The notes under the pieces were generated by a model. It ran no database searches and was not told the DNA's origin. It worked only from the letters and a program-made list of their open reading frames with translations. The position numbers and the translations under genes were made by a program. Below are positions 54,472 to 62,796 of a stretch of DNA of 64,000 nucleotides, one piece after another. Each line of letters starts with the position of its first letter. The first letter of the stretch is position 1. The stretch is taken from assembly GCF_043951855.1 (NCBI RefSeq), contig NZ_JBINJW010000001.1:550863-614862 (forward strand), in the 5' to 3' direction. The stretch is from Proteiniclasticum sp043951855 (GTDB lineage: Bacteria > Bacillota > Clostridia > Clostridiales > Clostridiaceae).

Positions 54472-56010
54472 TTATTCTGTTGGTAGTCCATCCACATAGA
54501 TTTCTGGATAGGTCACCTGGACATCACTATAGAATTTAGTCAGCACATCTGCAATGGAGCTGTAACCTGCACCACCCTGCTTGTAGTTTGTGATGTGTGT
54601 ACCCAGAAGATCATTGAGACCTCTGTCATAGACTGTTACATTGGATAGATCGATCTTGGCCGCTTCTTCACTGAATACCTTCAGGTGATTCATTCCGCCC
54701 AGGGACTGTCTTCCTTCGTAGTCTGCAATGACCGGTGCCATGACGGACTCTACGGAATACATGTCTCCATCGGCTTCCTGACGCTCTGCCAGTCTTTCCT
54801 TGTCAAACAGCATGGACTTCAGGAATGCGAATGCCGCTTCAGGGTTTTCGGAGTCTGCATTGACGCCCAGATAAGTTCCACCCCAGAAGTAGGAATTCGG
54901 TCCGGATGCCATACCCCAGTTGCCTTTGAATGCCGCATTTTCATATGCGTCCTTCTCTTCCTGAGAAGCATCTTCCGCAGGCTTTGCCAGTGTGTTGCCG
55001 TCCGCATCCACTTTTTCCATGTTCGGTTCGATGATGTATCTCAGACCCCATGTAGGCATGGAGTAAGCCATGACCTGCCAGGTCTTTCCTTCTGCATCCG
55101 TCAGGTCCTTGTCCATGGCATCAAACCAGGGACCGCTCCACTCTGCTGCGTTGGCAGTCAGTGAGGCATCGATGGTTTCGCCGTACATTTCCTGTACCAG
55201 ATTGATGTAAGGAATCTGTTCCTTGATTTTATCAGGATTCAGTTTTCCGTCTTCATCAATCCATTTTGCAGGATCGTTTGTACCTGCAGCGAAGTGTCTT
55301 ACAGCCTGATCATCCGGGAACAGTCTCCAGTTCGGATTGTAGGCTTTGACTTCCACCTGTGCTTCAAGCATCTTTTCAATGGAATCGAACTTGTTTTCGT
55401 TCATCCAGTTTGTCACAGCAGTGTTGTAGTCTTCAGTATCTTCCGCTGGGAATCCGGCTTCTGCGCCCCATACTTCAGCAGCCATATCTGTTTTGAAGAA
55501 GATGGCGCCAGGTGTCACCTGCCAGGATAAAGCAGCAAGTTTTTCTGTAGCTGGATCGATTCCGGACTGCCAGATGTACTCGGCATAATCCGCCTTCTCT
55601 GCGGCGATATCCACATCAGGATCATTTTCCATCATGGTTTCGATGTCGGCGTAGTATCCAGCTTCAATGAACTGCTTGATGTGGTCAAGCTCTCCGGTGA
55701 ATACATCCGGTCCATTGCCGGAGGATAGTGCGGGCAGAATCTTGTCCATGTAACCATCCTGTATGGATACTGCAACAAACTCCACTTCCATGCCCTCTAA
55801 AGGCTTGCCTTCTGCTGTATACAGTTCCTTGAAATGGTCAATATCTCCTGCAGTTTCCAGTTCGTCCGTGAAGGACCAGATCACCAGTTTCTCACTGGAA
55901 TAGTCTTTCGATGGGTCTACCTCTACGGAAGGTGCCTCCCCAGATGTTCCACAGGCAGAAAGTACAAACATCGATGCCAGTAAGAATGAAAGTATTTTTT
56001 TGATCTTCAT
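54472..56010 (-). CDS. Extracellular sugar-binding lipoprotein of the ABC importer
   Basis: 512 residues. KIKKILSFLLASMFVLSACG is a lipoprotein signal ending in the lipobox LSAC; the mature domain (KLVIWSFTDELETA.., PDVFTGELDHIKQFIEAGYY) is a family 1 extracellular solute-binding protein. It delivers the oligosaccharide to the permeases at 52549-54415. The start ATG 56010 follows AGGGG; an ATG eleven codons upstream lies within the leader. Transcription starts from the operator-overlapped promoter at 56062-56091. Confidence 0.92.
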   Translation of the reverse strand: MKIKKILSFLLASMFVLSACGTSGEAPSVEVDPSKDYSSEKLVIWSFTDELETAGDIDHFKELYTAEGKPLEGMEVEFVAVSIQDGYMDKILPALSSGNGPDVFTGELDHIKQFIEAGYYADIETMMENDPDVDIAAEKADYAEYIWQSGIDPATEKLAALSWQVTPGAIFFKTDMAAEVWGAEAGFPAEDTEDYNTAVTNWMNENKFDSIEKMLEAQVEVKAYNPNWRLFPDDQAVRHFAAGTNDPAKWIDEDGKLNPDKIKEQIPYINLVQEMYGETIDASLTANAAEWSGPWFDAMDKDLTDAEGKTWQVMAYSMPTWGLRYIIEPNMEKVDADGNTLAKPAEDASQEEKDAYENAAFKGNWGMASGPNSYFWGGTYLGVNADSENPEAAFAFLKSMLFDKERLAERQEADGDMYSVESVMAPVIADYEGRQSLGGMNHLKVFSEEAAKIDLSNVTVYDRGLNDLLGTHITNYKQGGAGYSSIADVLTKFYSDVQVTYPEIYVDGLPTE

Positions 56011-56061
56011 TCGATTAACCCCTTTTCCCTTTATTTTCAACACTCATTATGTCGCACCCAT

Positions 56062-56091
56062 AATATAGCACATTTACGAAAGCGGTTTCAA
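56062..56091 (-). promoter_or_regulatory. Promoter of the ABC/phosphorylase operon with LacI-type operator
   Basis: On the minus strand TTGAAA and TATATT are spaced 18 bases. The palindrome GAAA-CCGC-TTTC (56078-56089 on the plus strand as GAAAGCGGTTTC) overlaps the -35 hexamer, so a bound repressor would block polymerase. The same palindrome recurs at 60920-60931 and 56355-56366. Confidence 0.7.
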
Positions 56092-56354
56092 TAGTTTTTT
56101 GAAAGTTTTTTCCAAAAAATGAAAACCTTTTAAATAGAAGAAAACACCCGTTTCTTTCATAAACGCTTTTGGATCCATATTCTGAAATACACGTCATATA
56201 GCTACATTTCACTTGTAAACCAACTGTTTTCAGCTGTTTCGCGGATTTCGACGATGCAGATGACCACGAGACGAAGATTTCCTCATCTATAGCACACGCT
56301 TCATCTCCACACCGCTCAGATCAGCAACCGGCTCCTTCATATTTCACATTTTCC

Positions 56355-56366
56355 GAAACCGCTTTC
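56355..56366. promoter_or_regulatory. LacI-type operator copy after GH30
   Basis: GAAACCGCTTTC lies seven bases past the GH30 stop and about 270 bp upstream of the operator at 56078. It could allow repression by looping between the two sites, or belong to a second promoter for the ABC operon. The remaining part of 56092-56354 holds no recognisable gene. Confidence 0.55.
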
Positions 56367-56372
56367 CTTTCT

Positions 56373-57725
56373 TTATCCGATGACGAATGTGGTGATGGAG
56401 TTGTCCGGCAGATTGATGTTCAACCCTTCTCCATCTACCATCAGAGAAAGTTCAGCGATGAACCCTTCATTCTGCGCAACCACCACAATCTCGCCATCAG
56501 GGTTTCGAAATGCCACTGCATGGACATCTTCCTTGGTCACACTGAGTTCCAGTCTTCTGGCTCCCACAGCAATGTATTTCGAAAAATGCCCGATATAATA
56601 ATAGGAATTGTTGTAGATGAGCTTTTCCGTATTCCTGTCATACATGACCGGCGCTTCACAGTAGTTATAGACATGATTGGGCCCTCCGATTTCATTCAGG
56701 ACCAGGTTCCAGTCAATCCACCCTCTGCTCCAGTTGTTGAAGTCACCGATGATATTGCGGCCGTATCGTTCCCCGTTGGACCATGAGCCGAGATACCCGT
56801 TATGCACCGCATTCTCAGATGTGGTTGTCAGTTCCACGCAGCCTTCCGTAAACAGAATATGTTTATCCGGAAACATATTATGGAGTGCAGTAAGATTTTC
56901 GAAAGCTTCGCTCACATACCAGTGATTCCCAACTCCCCATACATACTGGGCAGCCTCCTGATCCGACAGCACAACCGCTCCTCGCTCCACAAGAACATCC
57001 CTGTTGTGATCCCAGACAATGATCTTCGTGTCAGGATGGGATGATCTTAAAACAGGACCCAGATGATGCTTCACAAAATCACGTTCCTCTTCCGCTGTAT
57101 AAATACAGGAGTCCCAGGTCTGGGTGGCTAGAGGCTCGTTCTGTACACTGACGGCCCAGATGTCGATACCACGCTTCTTCATTTCATCAATGTATCGGGC
57201 ATAATATCTGGCCCAGGTTTTGGTAAACTGCGGAAGAAGCTTTCCTCCATAATTCATTTCTCCGGTATCCTTCATGTACCCTGGGGGACTCCAGGGAGAA
57301 GCCAGCAGTTTCAGCGGTCCTTCCGCATGCTTCATGGCATCCCTGATCATGGGAACAACCCATCTGTCTTCTCTTGAAACGTCAAAGGTGCTCAGATCCT
57401 GATCCCCTTCCTCCACATAGGTATAGTTCTCCAGAGAGAAATCACTGGAGTTCATATGCACTCTTCCCAGGACATATCCAAGTCCTTCCGATTTGGAGAA
57501 ATAGGCACGCAGTGCTTCCTCTCTCACCTTTTCAGGTGCTTCTGACAGAGTGAAGGCAGCCGATTCCGTAAACGCACCTCCAAAGCCCATGAATTCCTGA
57601 TATTCCATCTGACTGTTCACCGCAATGACGGGTCTTCTCGGATCATAATGACCCGTTTCTCTTTCGGGCAGAGTTTTCCAGAATTTCAGATCTCTCTTTT
57701 CCGACCTAATCGCTTTAACTTTCAT
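56373..57725 (-). CDS. Glycoside hydrolase family 30 enzyme, intracellular
   Basis: 450 residues. MEYQEFMGFGGAFTESAAFT opens the GH30 barrel; the acid/base is E197 (SVQNEP) and the nucleophile E294 (FTEGC). RVHMNSSDFSLENYTYVE is the GH30 substrate-loop region and the C-terminal beta-structure closes the protein. GH30 members act as glucosylceramidases, beta-1,6-glucanases or beta-xylosidases; this sequence looks like the beta-glucosidase/beta-1,6-glucanase branch. There is no signal peptide, so it acts on imported oligosaccharides. AAGGAGG precedes ATG 57725, and the frame overlaps the upstream phosphorylase gene by 11 bases, giving coupled translation. Confidence 0.88.
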   Translation of the reverse strand: MKVKAIRSEKRDLKFWKTLPERETGHYDPRRPVIAVNSQMEYQEFMGFGGAFTESAAFTLSEAPEKVREEALRAYFSKSEGLGYVLGRVHMNSSDFSLENYTYVEEGDQDLSTFDVSREDRWVVPMIRDAMKHAEGPLKLLASPWSPPGYMKDTGEMNYGGKLLPQFTKTWARYYARYIDEMKKRGIDIWAVSVQNEPLATQTWDSCIYTAEEERDFVKHHLGPVLRSSHPDTKIIVWDHNRDVLVERGAVVLSDQEAAQYVWGVGNHWYVSEAFENLTALHNMFPDKHILFTEGCVELTTTSENAVHNGYLGSWSNGERYGRNIIGDFNNWSRGWIDWNLVLNEIGGPNHVYNYCEAPVMYDRNTEKLIYNNSYYYIGHFSKYIAVGARRLELSVTKEDVHAVAFRNPDGEIVVVAQNEGFIAELSLMVDGEGLNINLPDNSITTFVIG

Positions 57726-60700
57726 AGTTTTCCTCCTTCAACTTATATATCATGATGATCTGTTTCACCTGGCGGTCTCTCACTTTCTTCGCCAGATCCC
57801 CACAGATGCACTCATACCGTTTGCCATCCACCCTATAGTGATCGATGCGTACCTGCTCCGAATAGGTGGGTAGTCCAGTGTCATTCTCAATAATGAATTC
57901 TATCTGAGATAAAAGCGTTGTCTTCACATGTCCATCAGCAAAAAAGTCTGCACCGAGGATCGGCTCCGGCGAAAAACATAATTCATCCGTATAGGTAAAC
58001 AATGATTTCCCGAACATCATATACTGCCAGATACTGAGCATTTCAGCTGTGGATCCGCTGAGCCTGGCTACAAATCCCTGTCCATGCAGTTTGCTGTTGG
58101 GATTCAGACTGCTGGCGATGAAACTTGAATTTTCCAGCGTGGATCGCCCATACACCTGAGGATCCATGAAACAGACCAGGTTCGTCTTGATTTCCTCGTA
58201 GAACAGATCAGGAAGCCCGCCTTTCAAAAGTCCCAGAAGATATTTGTAGGTCATGTGAAGGAAGTTGCTCTCCCTTTCCAGCCATCCTGGCGTGAAGGCT
58301 CTGATTCTGCCGGTCTCATAGCTCATATCTTCCAGCGATGCGCTGGTTCTGTAGGTTTTCAGAACCGGATCATACATACCTGAACTTCTTATGTGGTGAT
58401 ACAGCGCTCTGTTCTCCTCTTCCGTTCCGATCTTATAGAATCTTGCAGGACCTTCCAGGAAGAACGGAAGCTTCTCCAGTCCAAATCCTTTGACACGAAC
58501 CCTCTGCAGTCCGTAAGGTGTTCTTCCTTCCAGCACTTCATAATCAGTGACCTTATAACTGAGATAGGTGGGAAGCACTCCCTCATGGAGGGACTTCGCC
58601 CGGTTGATTCCATCCATAAGAATCTCCTCCAGCCTTTCCAGAAACAGGGAAGCTTCCTTCGCATCCACAAGAACTTCATTTCCATCCATTTCCGCTCTGA
58701 TCTTTTCCCTGAACGCCTCTCGTAGAGAAGTCATCTCATCCCATCTTTCAAACAGCGGTAACTCCCTGGAAAGCACCTCACTGATCCCTCTGTAGAGTTG
58801 ATGACTGACATCAAGAAGACGCACAGGTCTTATCAGATTCCCCCTCAGGAACCTGACCACCCTCACCAGTTCCACGGTCTCGCTCATCCCTGAACCGAAT
58901 ACGCCCGGAAGGCCGTTCATGGCATCATTCCACCCGGGTCTGTCCGCTTCCATTTCCACGCCCATACCGACAGGATCCAGTGTCGTGAACTTGATCATCA
59001 CATGATGCAGGAGCTTCTGTGCGAGACTTGCCTTGTAGATCTCTCCCTCGACGCGCTTCCAGCTAGACTGCTCGAAGCGGCTAGAATGCTCCTCCTCCTC
59101 TATGGCGCCATACTGTCTGATGGTCCCCTTTTCCGTTCGCCCGTATTTTTCGCGTCTGGGCAGAACATGGACCGGACTTTCAAAATACTGATAGGTTTCA
59201 TCTTCAAAAAGCAGTTCCTCTATCCGGTCGGGATAGACGCTCACATAGCTTTCAATGAGATCGAAATTGTATGTCCAGTGATCGGACCAGTACCCTTCCC
59301 CATATACAGCCTCGATGTGCTGCTCCGCTTCTTCCAGAAGACGGGCAATGAACTCCTCTTCGCCGATGCCAAGCCTGATCTCCTCCAGAAGAATCTTCAT
59401 GGCGATGCCTCCAGGTGTGAATTTACCGGAAAGCACCTCTCGCAGTTTCTCCTGCCCTTCGAGGACATATTTTTCCATCAGCTTATCCGCCGCAGATGCT
59501 TCTATCGTGAACGTGGTACCCTGAACACCTAATGGATTGTAGCCGTCCAGCTGCAGAAGATTCATGAACATCTTCACATTGAACAGACCAGATTCCGGCG
59601 TAAAAAGCACATCACTGCGTCTGTTCTGATTCACATCCCTGAAGTTTCCATTCCCCTGAGAATAGAACTCAGGCGCCAGGGAGAAGAAGTTGTAATCCCG
59701 TTCAGGATCGCCATGCTTTCTCGAAAACACGTGATAAACCTTTCTTTGGTCCCCCTCTCCGAAAACCAGAGGAAAACCGCCTCGTAAGGTGTTATCCAGG
59801 AAATTCTGCTTCAGATAGGCATCAAAGACAGGATACCCTGATTCCGTGTGGATCACCCTCACAAGTTCATCGATGACTTCATCCGCTTCTTCTCGTTTAC
59901 GGGAAATGTACGCTCTTTTCGTAAACTCCACTGCTTTCTCGTTGATGATTTCCACATCGGAAACACTTCCGATGATGGTATGGATGTGGAGATGCTCCCC
60001 ACGTTCAAGCTCTTTCGATACCGGAGTGAACCCGCAGGGCACTTTATTGACCAGCACCTGATGATCCAGATCTATTTCCTTCAGGTTATGGCTCTGCATC
60101 GCTACAGGAACCGTCAGGGAAGTGTCATAGCCGAAAATCTTCTCCAGATCCACAATCGGTCTGACCAGCTGCCCGTCCTCCACAAAAGAAAGGTAGAAAT
60201 GCCCTTTCTGAACCATGGATATCTCAGCATCATCTCCACTGGAAGCCCTGAATTTATAGAACGGAATATGATTGTCCATATTTTCCACACCCATCCAGGA
60301 GACCATGAGATTCGACATGTTCTTATAGGTTTCGTTGGTGGTGCCAGAGGGAAGAATATTCGCAATCCCGTCCACAACTTCAAGAGATCTTGTCTCCCCG
60401 TCATTCACGATCTCCACATTTCTGATAAGACCCGCCACCGGTTCGTTTGTGAGACCGAAATAAGTGACTCTGTAAGTGATCTTTCGGGTTTCATTGATTT
60501 CTTCTATGGTGAAATGCCCTTGCGATATGAACATGTTTCTCTTCACCACATCACGACTGCCGACAGCGAAAGGTTCGTAGACTTCACCATTCACCTTGAC
60601 GAAACTGCGAAATCCGTATCGGTCCACATACTGATAACTTGTGTTTGCAGGAAAAAATTCCTGGATCGGTTCGTTTTTGTCTCGTAAACCGAAACTGGTT

Positions 60701-60840
60701 ATGCCCTGCCCCCGATTTGCGTAAAACACCCATAAGGGTATTCCACGGATTCCTGCAATCCCCGGAAGAAAACTGGAAAAGGGTTTCCCTTTGTCATAAT
60801 TTTCTATGACAAATTCATTGTTTTTATAATAATATCGCAT
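57715..60840 (-). CDS. Large GH94-clan glycoside phosphorylase (second, divergent copy)
   Basis: 1,041 residues from ATG 60840 (AGGAGGA upstream); an ATG 16 codons earlier has no ribosome binding site. The architecture is the same as for 49084-52524 but the sequences are only distantly related. GEGYWSDHWTYNFDLIESYV carries the presumed catalytic D520, and EADRPGWNDAMNGLPG the clan's W-N-D segment; SRKHGDPERDYNFFSLAPEF and GNFRDVNQNRR are strongly conserved in such phosphorylases. It probably phosphorolyses a different beta-glucoside from the other enzyme, giving glucose-1-phosphate. First gene of the two-gene operon with GH30. GH94, GH149 and GH161 are all possible. Confidence 0.78.
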   Translation of the reverse strand: MRYYYKNNEFVIENYDKGKPFSSFLPGIAGIRGIPLWVFYANRGQGITSFGLRDKNEPIQEFFPANTSYQYVDRYGFRSFVKVNGEVYEPFAVGSRDVVKRNMFISQGHFTIEEINETRKITYRVTYFGLTNEPVAGLIRNVEIVNDGETRSLEVVDGIANILPSGTTNETYKNMSNLMVSWMGVENMDNHIPFYKFRASSGDDAEISMVQKGHFYLSFVEDGQLVRPIVDLEKIFGYDTSLTVPVAMQSHNLKEIDLDHQVLVNKVPCGFTPVSKELERGEHLHIHTIIGSVSDVEIINEKAVEFTKRAYISRKREEADEVIDELVRVIHTESGYPVFDAYLKQNFLDNTLRGGFPLVFGEGDQRKVYHVFSRKHGDPERDYNFFSLAPEFYSQGNGNFRDVNQNRRSDVLFTPESGLFNVKMFMNLLQLDGYNPLGVQGTTFTIEASAADKLMEKYVLEGQEKLREVLSGKFTPGGIAMKILLEEIRLGIGEEEFIARLLEEAEQHIEAVYGEGYWSDHWTYNFDLIESYVSVYPDRIEELLFEDETYQYFESPVHVLPRREKYGRTEKGTIRQYGAIEEEEHSSRFEQSSWKRVEGEIYKASLAQKLLHHVMIKFTTLDPVGMGVEMEADRPGWNDAMNGLPGVFGSGMSETVELVRVVRFLRGNLIRPVRLLDVSHQLYRGISEVLSRELPLFERWDEMTSLREAFREKIRAEMDGNEVLVDAKEASLFLERLEEILMDGINRAKSLHEGVLPTYLSYKVTDYEVLEGRTPYGLQRVRVKGFGLEKLPFFLEGPARFYKIGTEEENRALYHHIRSSGMYDPVLKTYRTSASLEDMSYETGRIRAFTPGWLERESNFLHMTYKYLLGLLKGGLPDLFYEEIKTNLVCFMDPQVYGRSTLENSSFIASSLNPNSKLHGQGFVARLSGSTAEMLSIWQYMMFGKSLFTYTDELCFSPEPILGADFFADGHVKTTLLSQIEFIIENDTGLPTYSEQVRIDHYRVDGKRYECICGDLAKKVRDRQVKQIIMIYKLKEENYES

Positions 60841-60918
60841 AGTTCCTCCTGCTGAATATCGATTTAAGAAACCCGATTTCGCTTCCACTGTAGATGTTTT
60901 CCTGATAGCGCTAATTTA

Positions 60919-60932
60919 CGAAATCGGTTTCG
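60919..60932. promoter_or_regulatory. LacI-type operator of the phosphorylase/GH30 operon
   Basis: CGAAATCGGTTTCG, 79 bp before the phosphorylase start. On the minus strand it is followed by GTAAAT, as is the operator at 56078-56089, so the two promoters share a layout. A weaker related motif (GAAACCCGATTTCG, 60868-60881) lies between it and the gene. Confidence 0.7.
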
Positions 60933-61030
60933 CTTAGTCTATGATATCACAGGAATTCAATTAATCAAATAAAAGATTCTGTGAAATTATCCAGCAGTTT
61001 TAGCATCTTTCCCGATTATTCCTTTATACG

Positions 61031-61067
61031 CAAAGAAGAGACCTGAAGCATTATTTCAGATCTCTTC
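61031..61067 (-). terminator. Terminator after the lacI-type gene
   Basis: GAAGAGA.CTGAA and TTCAG.TCTCTTC arms around a short loop, 22 bp after the regulator stop and followed by TTTG on the minus strand. Confidence 0.55.
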
Positions 61068-61088
61068 TCCTATACTGGGCTTCCAGCC

Positions 61089-62099
61089 TTATTTTGTTGA
61101 TTCCCGTATGACCAGTTCAACCGGCACTCGTTTCACGATGCCAGGAGTACTTTCGATCTCATGATTGATGAGGGCAATCAGATGTTTCGCCGCTTCTCTG
61201 CCTATCTTCACCTTGTCCTGAGAAATTGTAGTGAGCGCAGGCGAGGTGTATTTCGTCAGCTCGATGTTGTCGAATCCTACAACACAGACATCTTCAGGTA
61301 CTTTGTACCCCAGCTCCTTCAGACCTCTTATGGCGCCAAGGGCGATATCGTCACTGGCCGCATAAATGGCATCCGGGATGCCTCCATACTGGCTGACCAG
61401 CTGATACAAAGCATTCTTTCCGCTGTTGAAATCATAATTGTTGGCTTCAATAATCAGCTTCTCTTCGATTTCTACACCCGCTTTATCAAGCACATCTTTG
61501 TAGGCATCAATACGTTCCTGGGCCGCAAAGGATCTCATGGGGCCTGCAATATGAGCAATCTTCTTCGCACCCTTCAATCTCAGATAGTTCAGAACCATCC
61601 TTGTTCCCTGGTAGTTGTCTGAAATGATCGTAGGCACATTCAGGACACCATTATCCACTGTAACGATGGGAATTCCGCTTTCTGTAAGTTCCTTCAGATT
61701 GACATCATCCACATCAACCGTCACGATGAACACACCATCCACATTCTTGTATTTGCACCATTCCAGATAACTCAGTGCCTGATGACCCACTTTTTTCGAA
61801 ACGAATGTCACTTCATACCCCAGGTCCTCCACATAAGTCTTGAAGGCTTCCAGCACTCCACCGAAAAAGTGATGCTCCAGACCAATATTCAGATCTTCGC
61901 TGAAGAGGATTCCTATGGACCAGCTGTTTTTTGTAGCAAGCTGTCTCGCGTTTGAGTTCGGAACATATCCCATGAGCTTTGCAATCGCTATGATCTCTTC
62001 TTTTCGCTTCTTGCTGATCGTCGAGGAATTGTTGAGTGCTTTGGAAACTGTACTGGATGAACATCCAGCCTTTTTCGCAATGTCGTAAATCGTCACCAT
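61089..62099 (-). CDS. LacI-family transcriptional repressor
   Basis: 336 residues. VTIYDIAKKAGCSSSTVSKA LNNSSTISKKRKEEI is the LacI helix-turn-helix and NSNARQLATKNSWSIGILFS the hinge; a periplasmic-binding-protein-like domain (about 60-336) with IYAASDDIALGAIRGLKELG follows. It probably binds the GAAA-N4-TTTC palindromes at 56078, 56355 and 60920 and releases them when a sugar of the pathway appears. It lies directly upstream of the phosphorylase/GH30 operon on the same strand but has its own terminator. ATG 62099; the ribosome binding site is GGGAGATAG. Confidence 0.9.
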   Translation of the reverse strand: MVTIYDIAKKAGCSSSTVSKALNNSSTISKKRKEEIIAIAKLMGYVPNSNARQLATKNSWSIGILFSEDLNIGLEHHFFGGVLEAFKTYVEDLGYEVTFVSKKVGHQALSYLEWCKYKNVDGVFIVTVDVDDVNLKELTESGIPIVTVDNGVLNVPTIISDNYQGTRMVLNYLRLKGAKKIAHIAGPMRSFAAQERIDAYKDVLDKAGVEIEEKLIIEANNYDFNSGKNALYQLVSQYGGIPDAIYAASDDIALGAIRGLKELGYKVPEDVCVVGFDNIELTKYTSPALTTISQDKVKIGREAAKHLIALINHEIESTPGIVKRVPVELVIRESTK

Positions 62100-62157
62100 T
62101 CTTCTATCTCCCTGTATTGAGTAAAATCCAATTCTATATAAACTGTTCTGATTTTCA

Positions 62158-62168
62158 GAAACAGTTTC
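62158..62168. promoter_or_regulatory. Possible autoregulatory operator of the LacI gene
   Basis: GAAACAGTTTC, 59 bp before the regulator start. The half-sites equal those of the other operators, but the gap is three bases rather than four, so binding is less sure. Confidence 0.4.
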
Positions 62169-62272
62169 AGATTTTTTGTCTTCTTAGCAATTCTACACCA
62201 CAATTCACATTTCTTCAATCATCCCAATCTATTCCGCTCTTCAAATTTTCCGAAGCCGCTACGCTTCAGCTA

Positions 62273-62311
62273 TAAAAAGGATGCAGCCTGACTCAACCTG
62301 CCGCATCCTTT
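62273..62311 (-). terminator. Terminator of the hisC-type/zinc-ribbon unit
   Basis: AAAGGATGC / GCATCCTTT stem followed on the minus strand by TTTTTA, seven bases past the zinc-ribbon gene's stop. Confidence 0.75.
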
Positions 62312-62317
62312 GATTCC

Positions 62318-62773
62318 TTAAATTTCCTTGCCGCAGCTTTTGCAGTACCGCGCGTCTTCTTCGTTCAGTTCTCTGCAGTGTCTGCATCGGACTCTGATTT
62401 CAGTCTTCTCTTCCTCGGATTTCTTCAGCACATCCACTTCCTTCAGCGCATCACTGATCATGCCGCCTGCTGCTGAAGTGTATGGGTTCAGATCCTCTCT
62501 GGCTTTTTCGGGATCAAGCAGCAGACCCGACCCCGCTGCACCTTTCGCCCCGAGATTCATGACGAAGTTCCCGGCTCCGATGAGTATGAAACCGATGAAT
62601 CCGTTCTTCATGAATCCGAAGTCCGGCTCCATGCTATCGTTGCCGCTGATACCCATGAAGGCATAGTAGAAAACGGATAAGAACAGCACCACCCCAATGG
62701 CGGTCATGGCCATTCCAACATAGTACAGGCCTTTTCTTTCACCTGAAATTTTTCTTGGATCTTTTCTGTCCAT
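62318..62773 (-). CDS. Two-TM protein with C-terminal zinc ribbon
   Basis: 151 residues from ATG 62773 (GGAGGAAA upstream; the earlier in-frame ATG lies before that site). Two hydrophobic segments (LYYVGMAMTAIGVVLFLSVF; NGFIGFILIGAGNFVMNLG) are followed by a cytoplasmic linker and RCRHCRELNEEDARYCKSCG, two CxxC pairs forming a zinc ribbon. Such proteins are common in Firmicutes and without a known role. It starts 23 bp after the aminotransferase gene and shares its terminator. Confidence 0.7.
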   Translation of the reverse strand: MDRKDPRKISGERKGLYYVGMAMTAIGVVLFLSVFYYAFMGISGNDSMEPDFGFMKNGFIGFILIGAGNFVMNLGAKGAAGSGLLLDPEKAREDLNPYTSAAGGMISDALKEVDVLKKSEEEKTEIRVRCRHCRELNEEDARYCKSCGKEI

Positions 62774-62796
62774 TAGGATTTCCTCCATCAGAATTT

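Noticed and set aside
56301..56340. Seventeen-codon frame (MKEPVADLSGVEMKRVL) after the operator at 56355
   Set aside because: The sequence looks protein-like, but there is no proper ribosome binding site, and it is too short to tell from chance.
60868..60881. GAAACCCGATTTCG as a further full LacI operator
   Set aside because: The half-sites are five bases apart instead of four, so it is mentioned only as a weak relative of the main operator.
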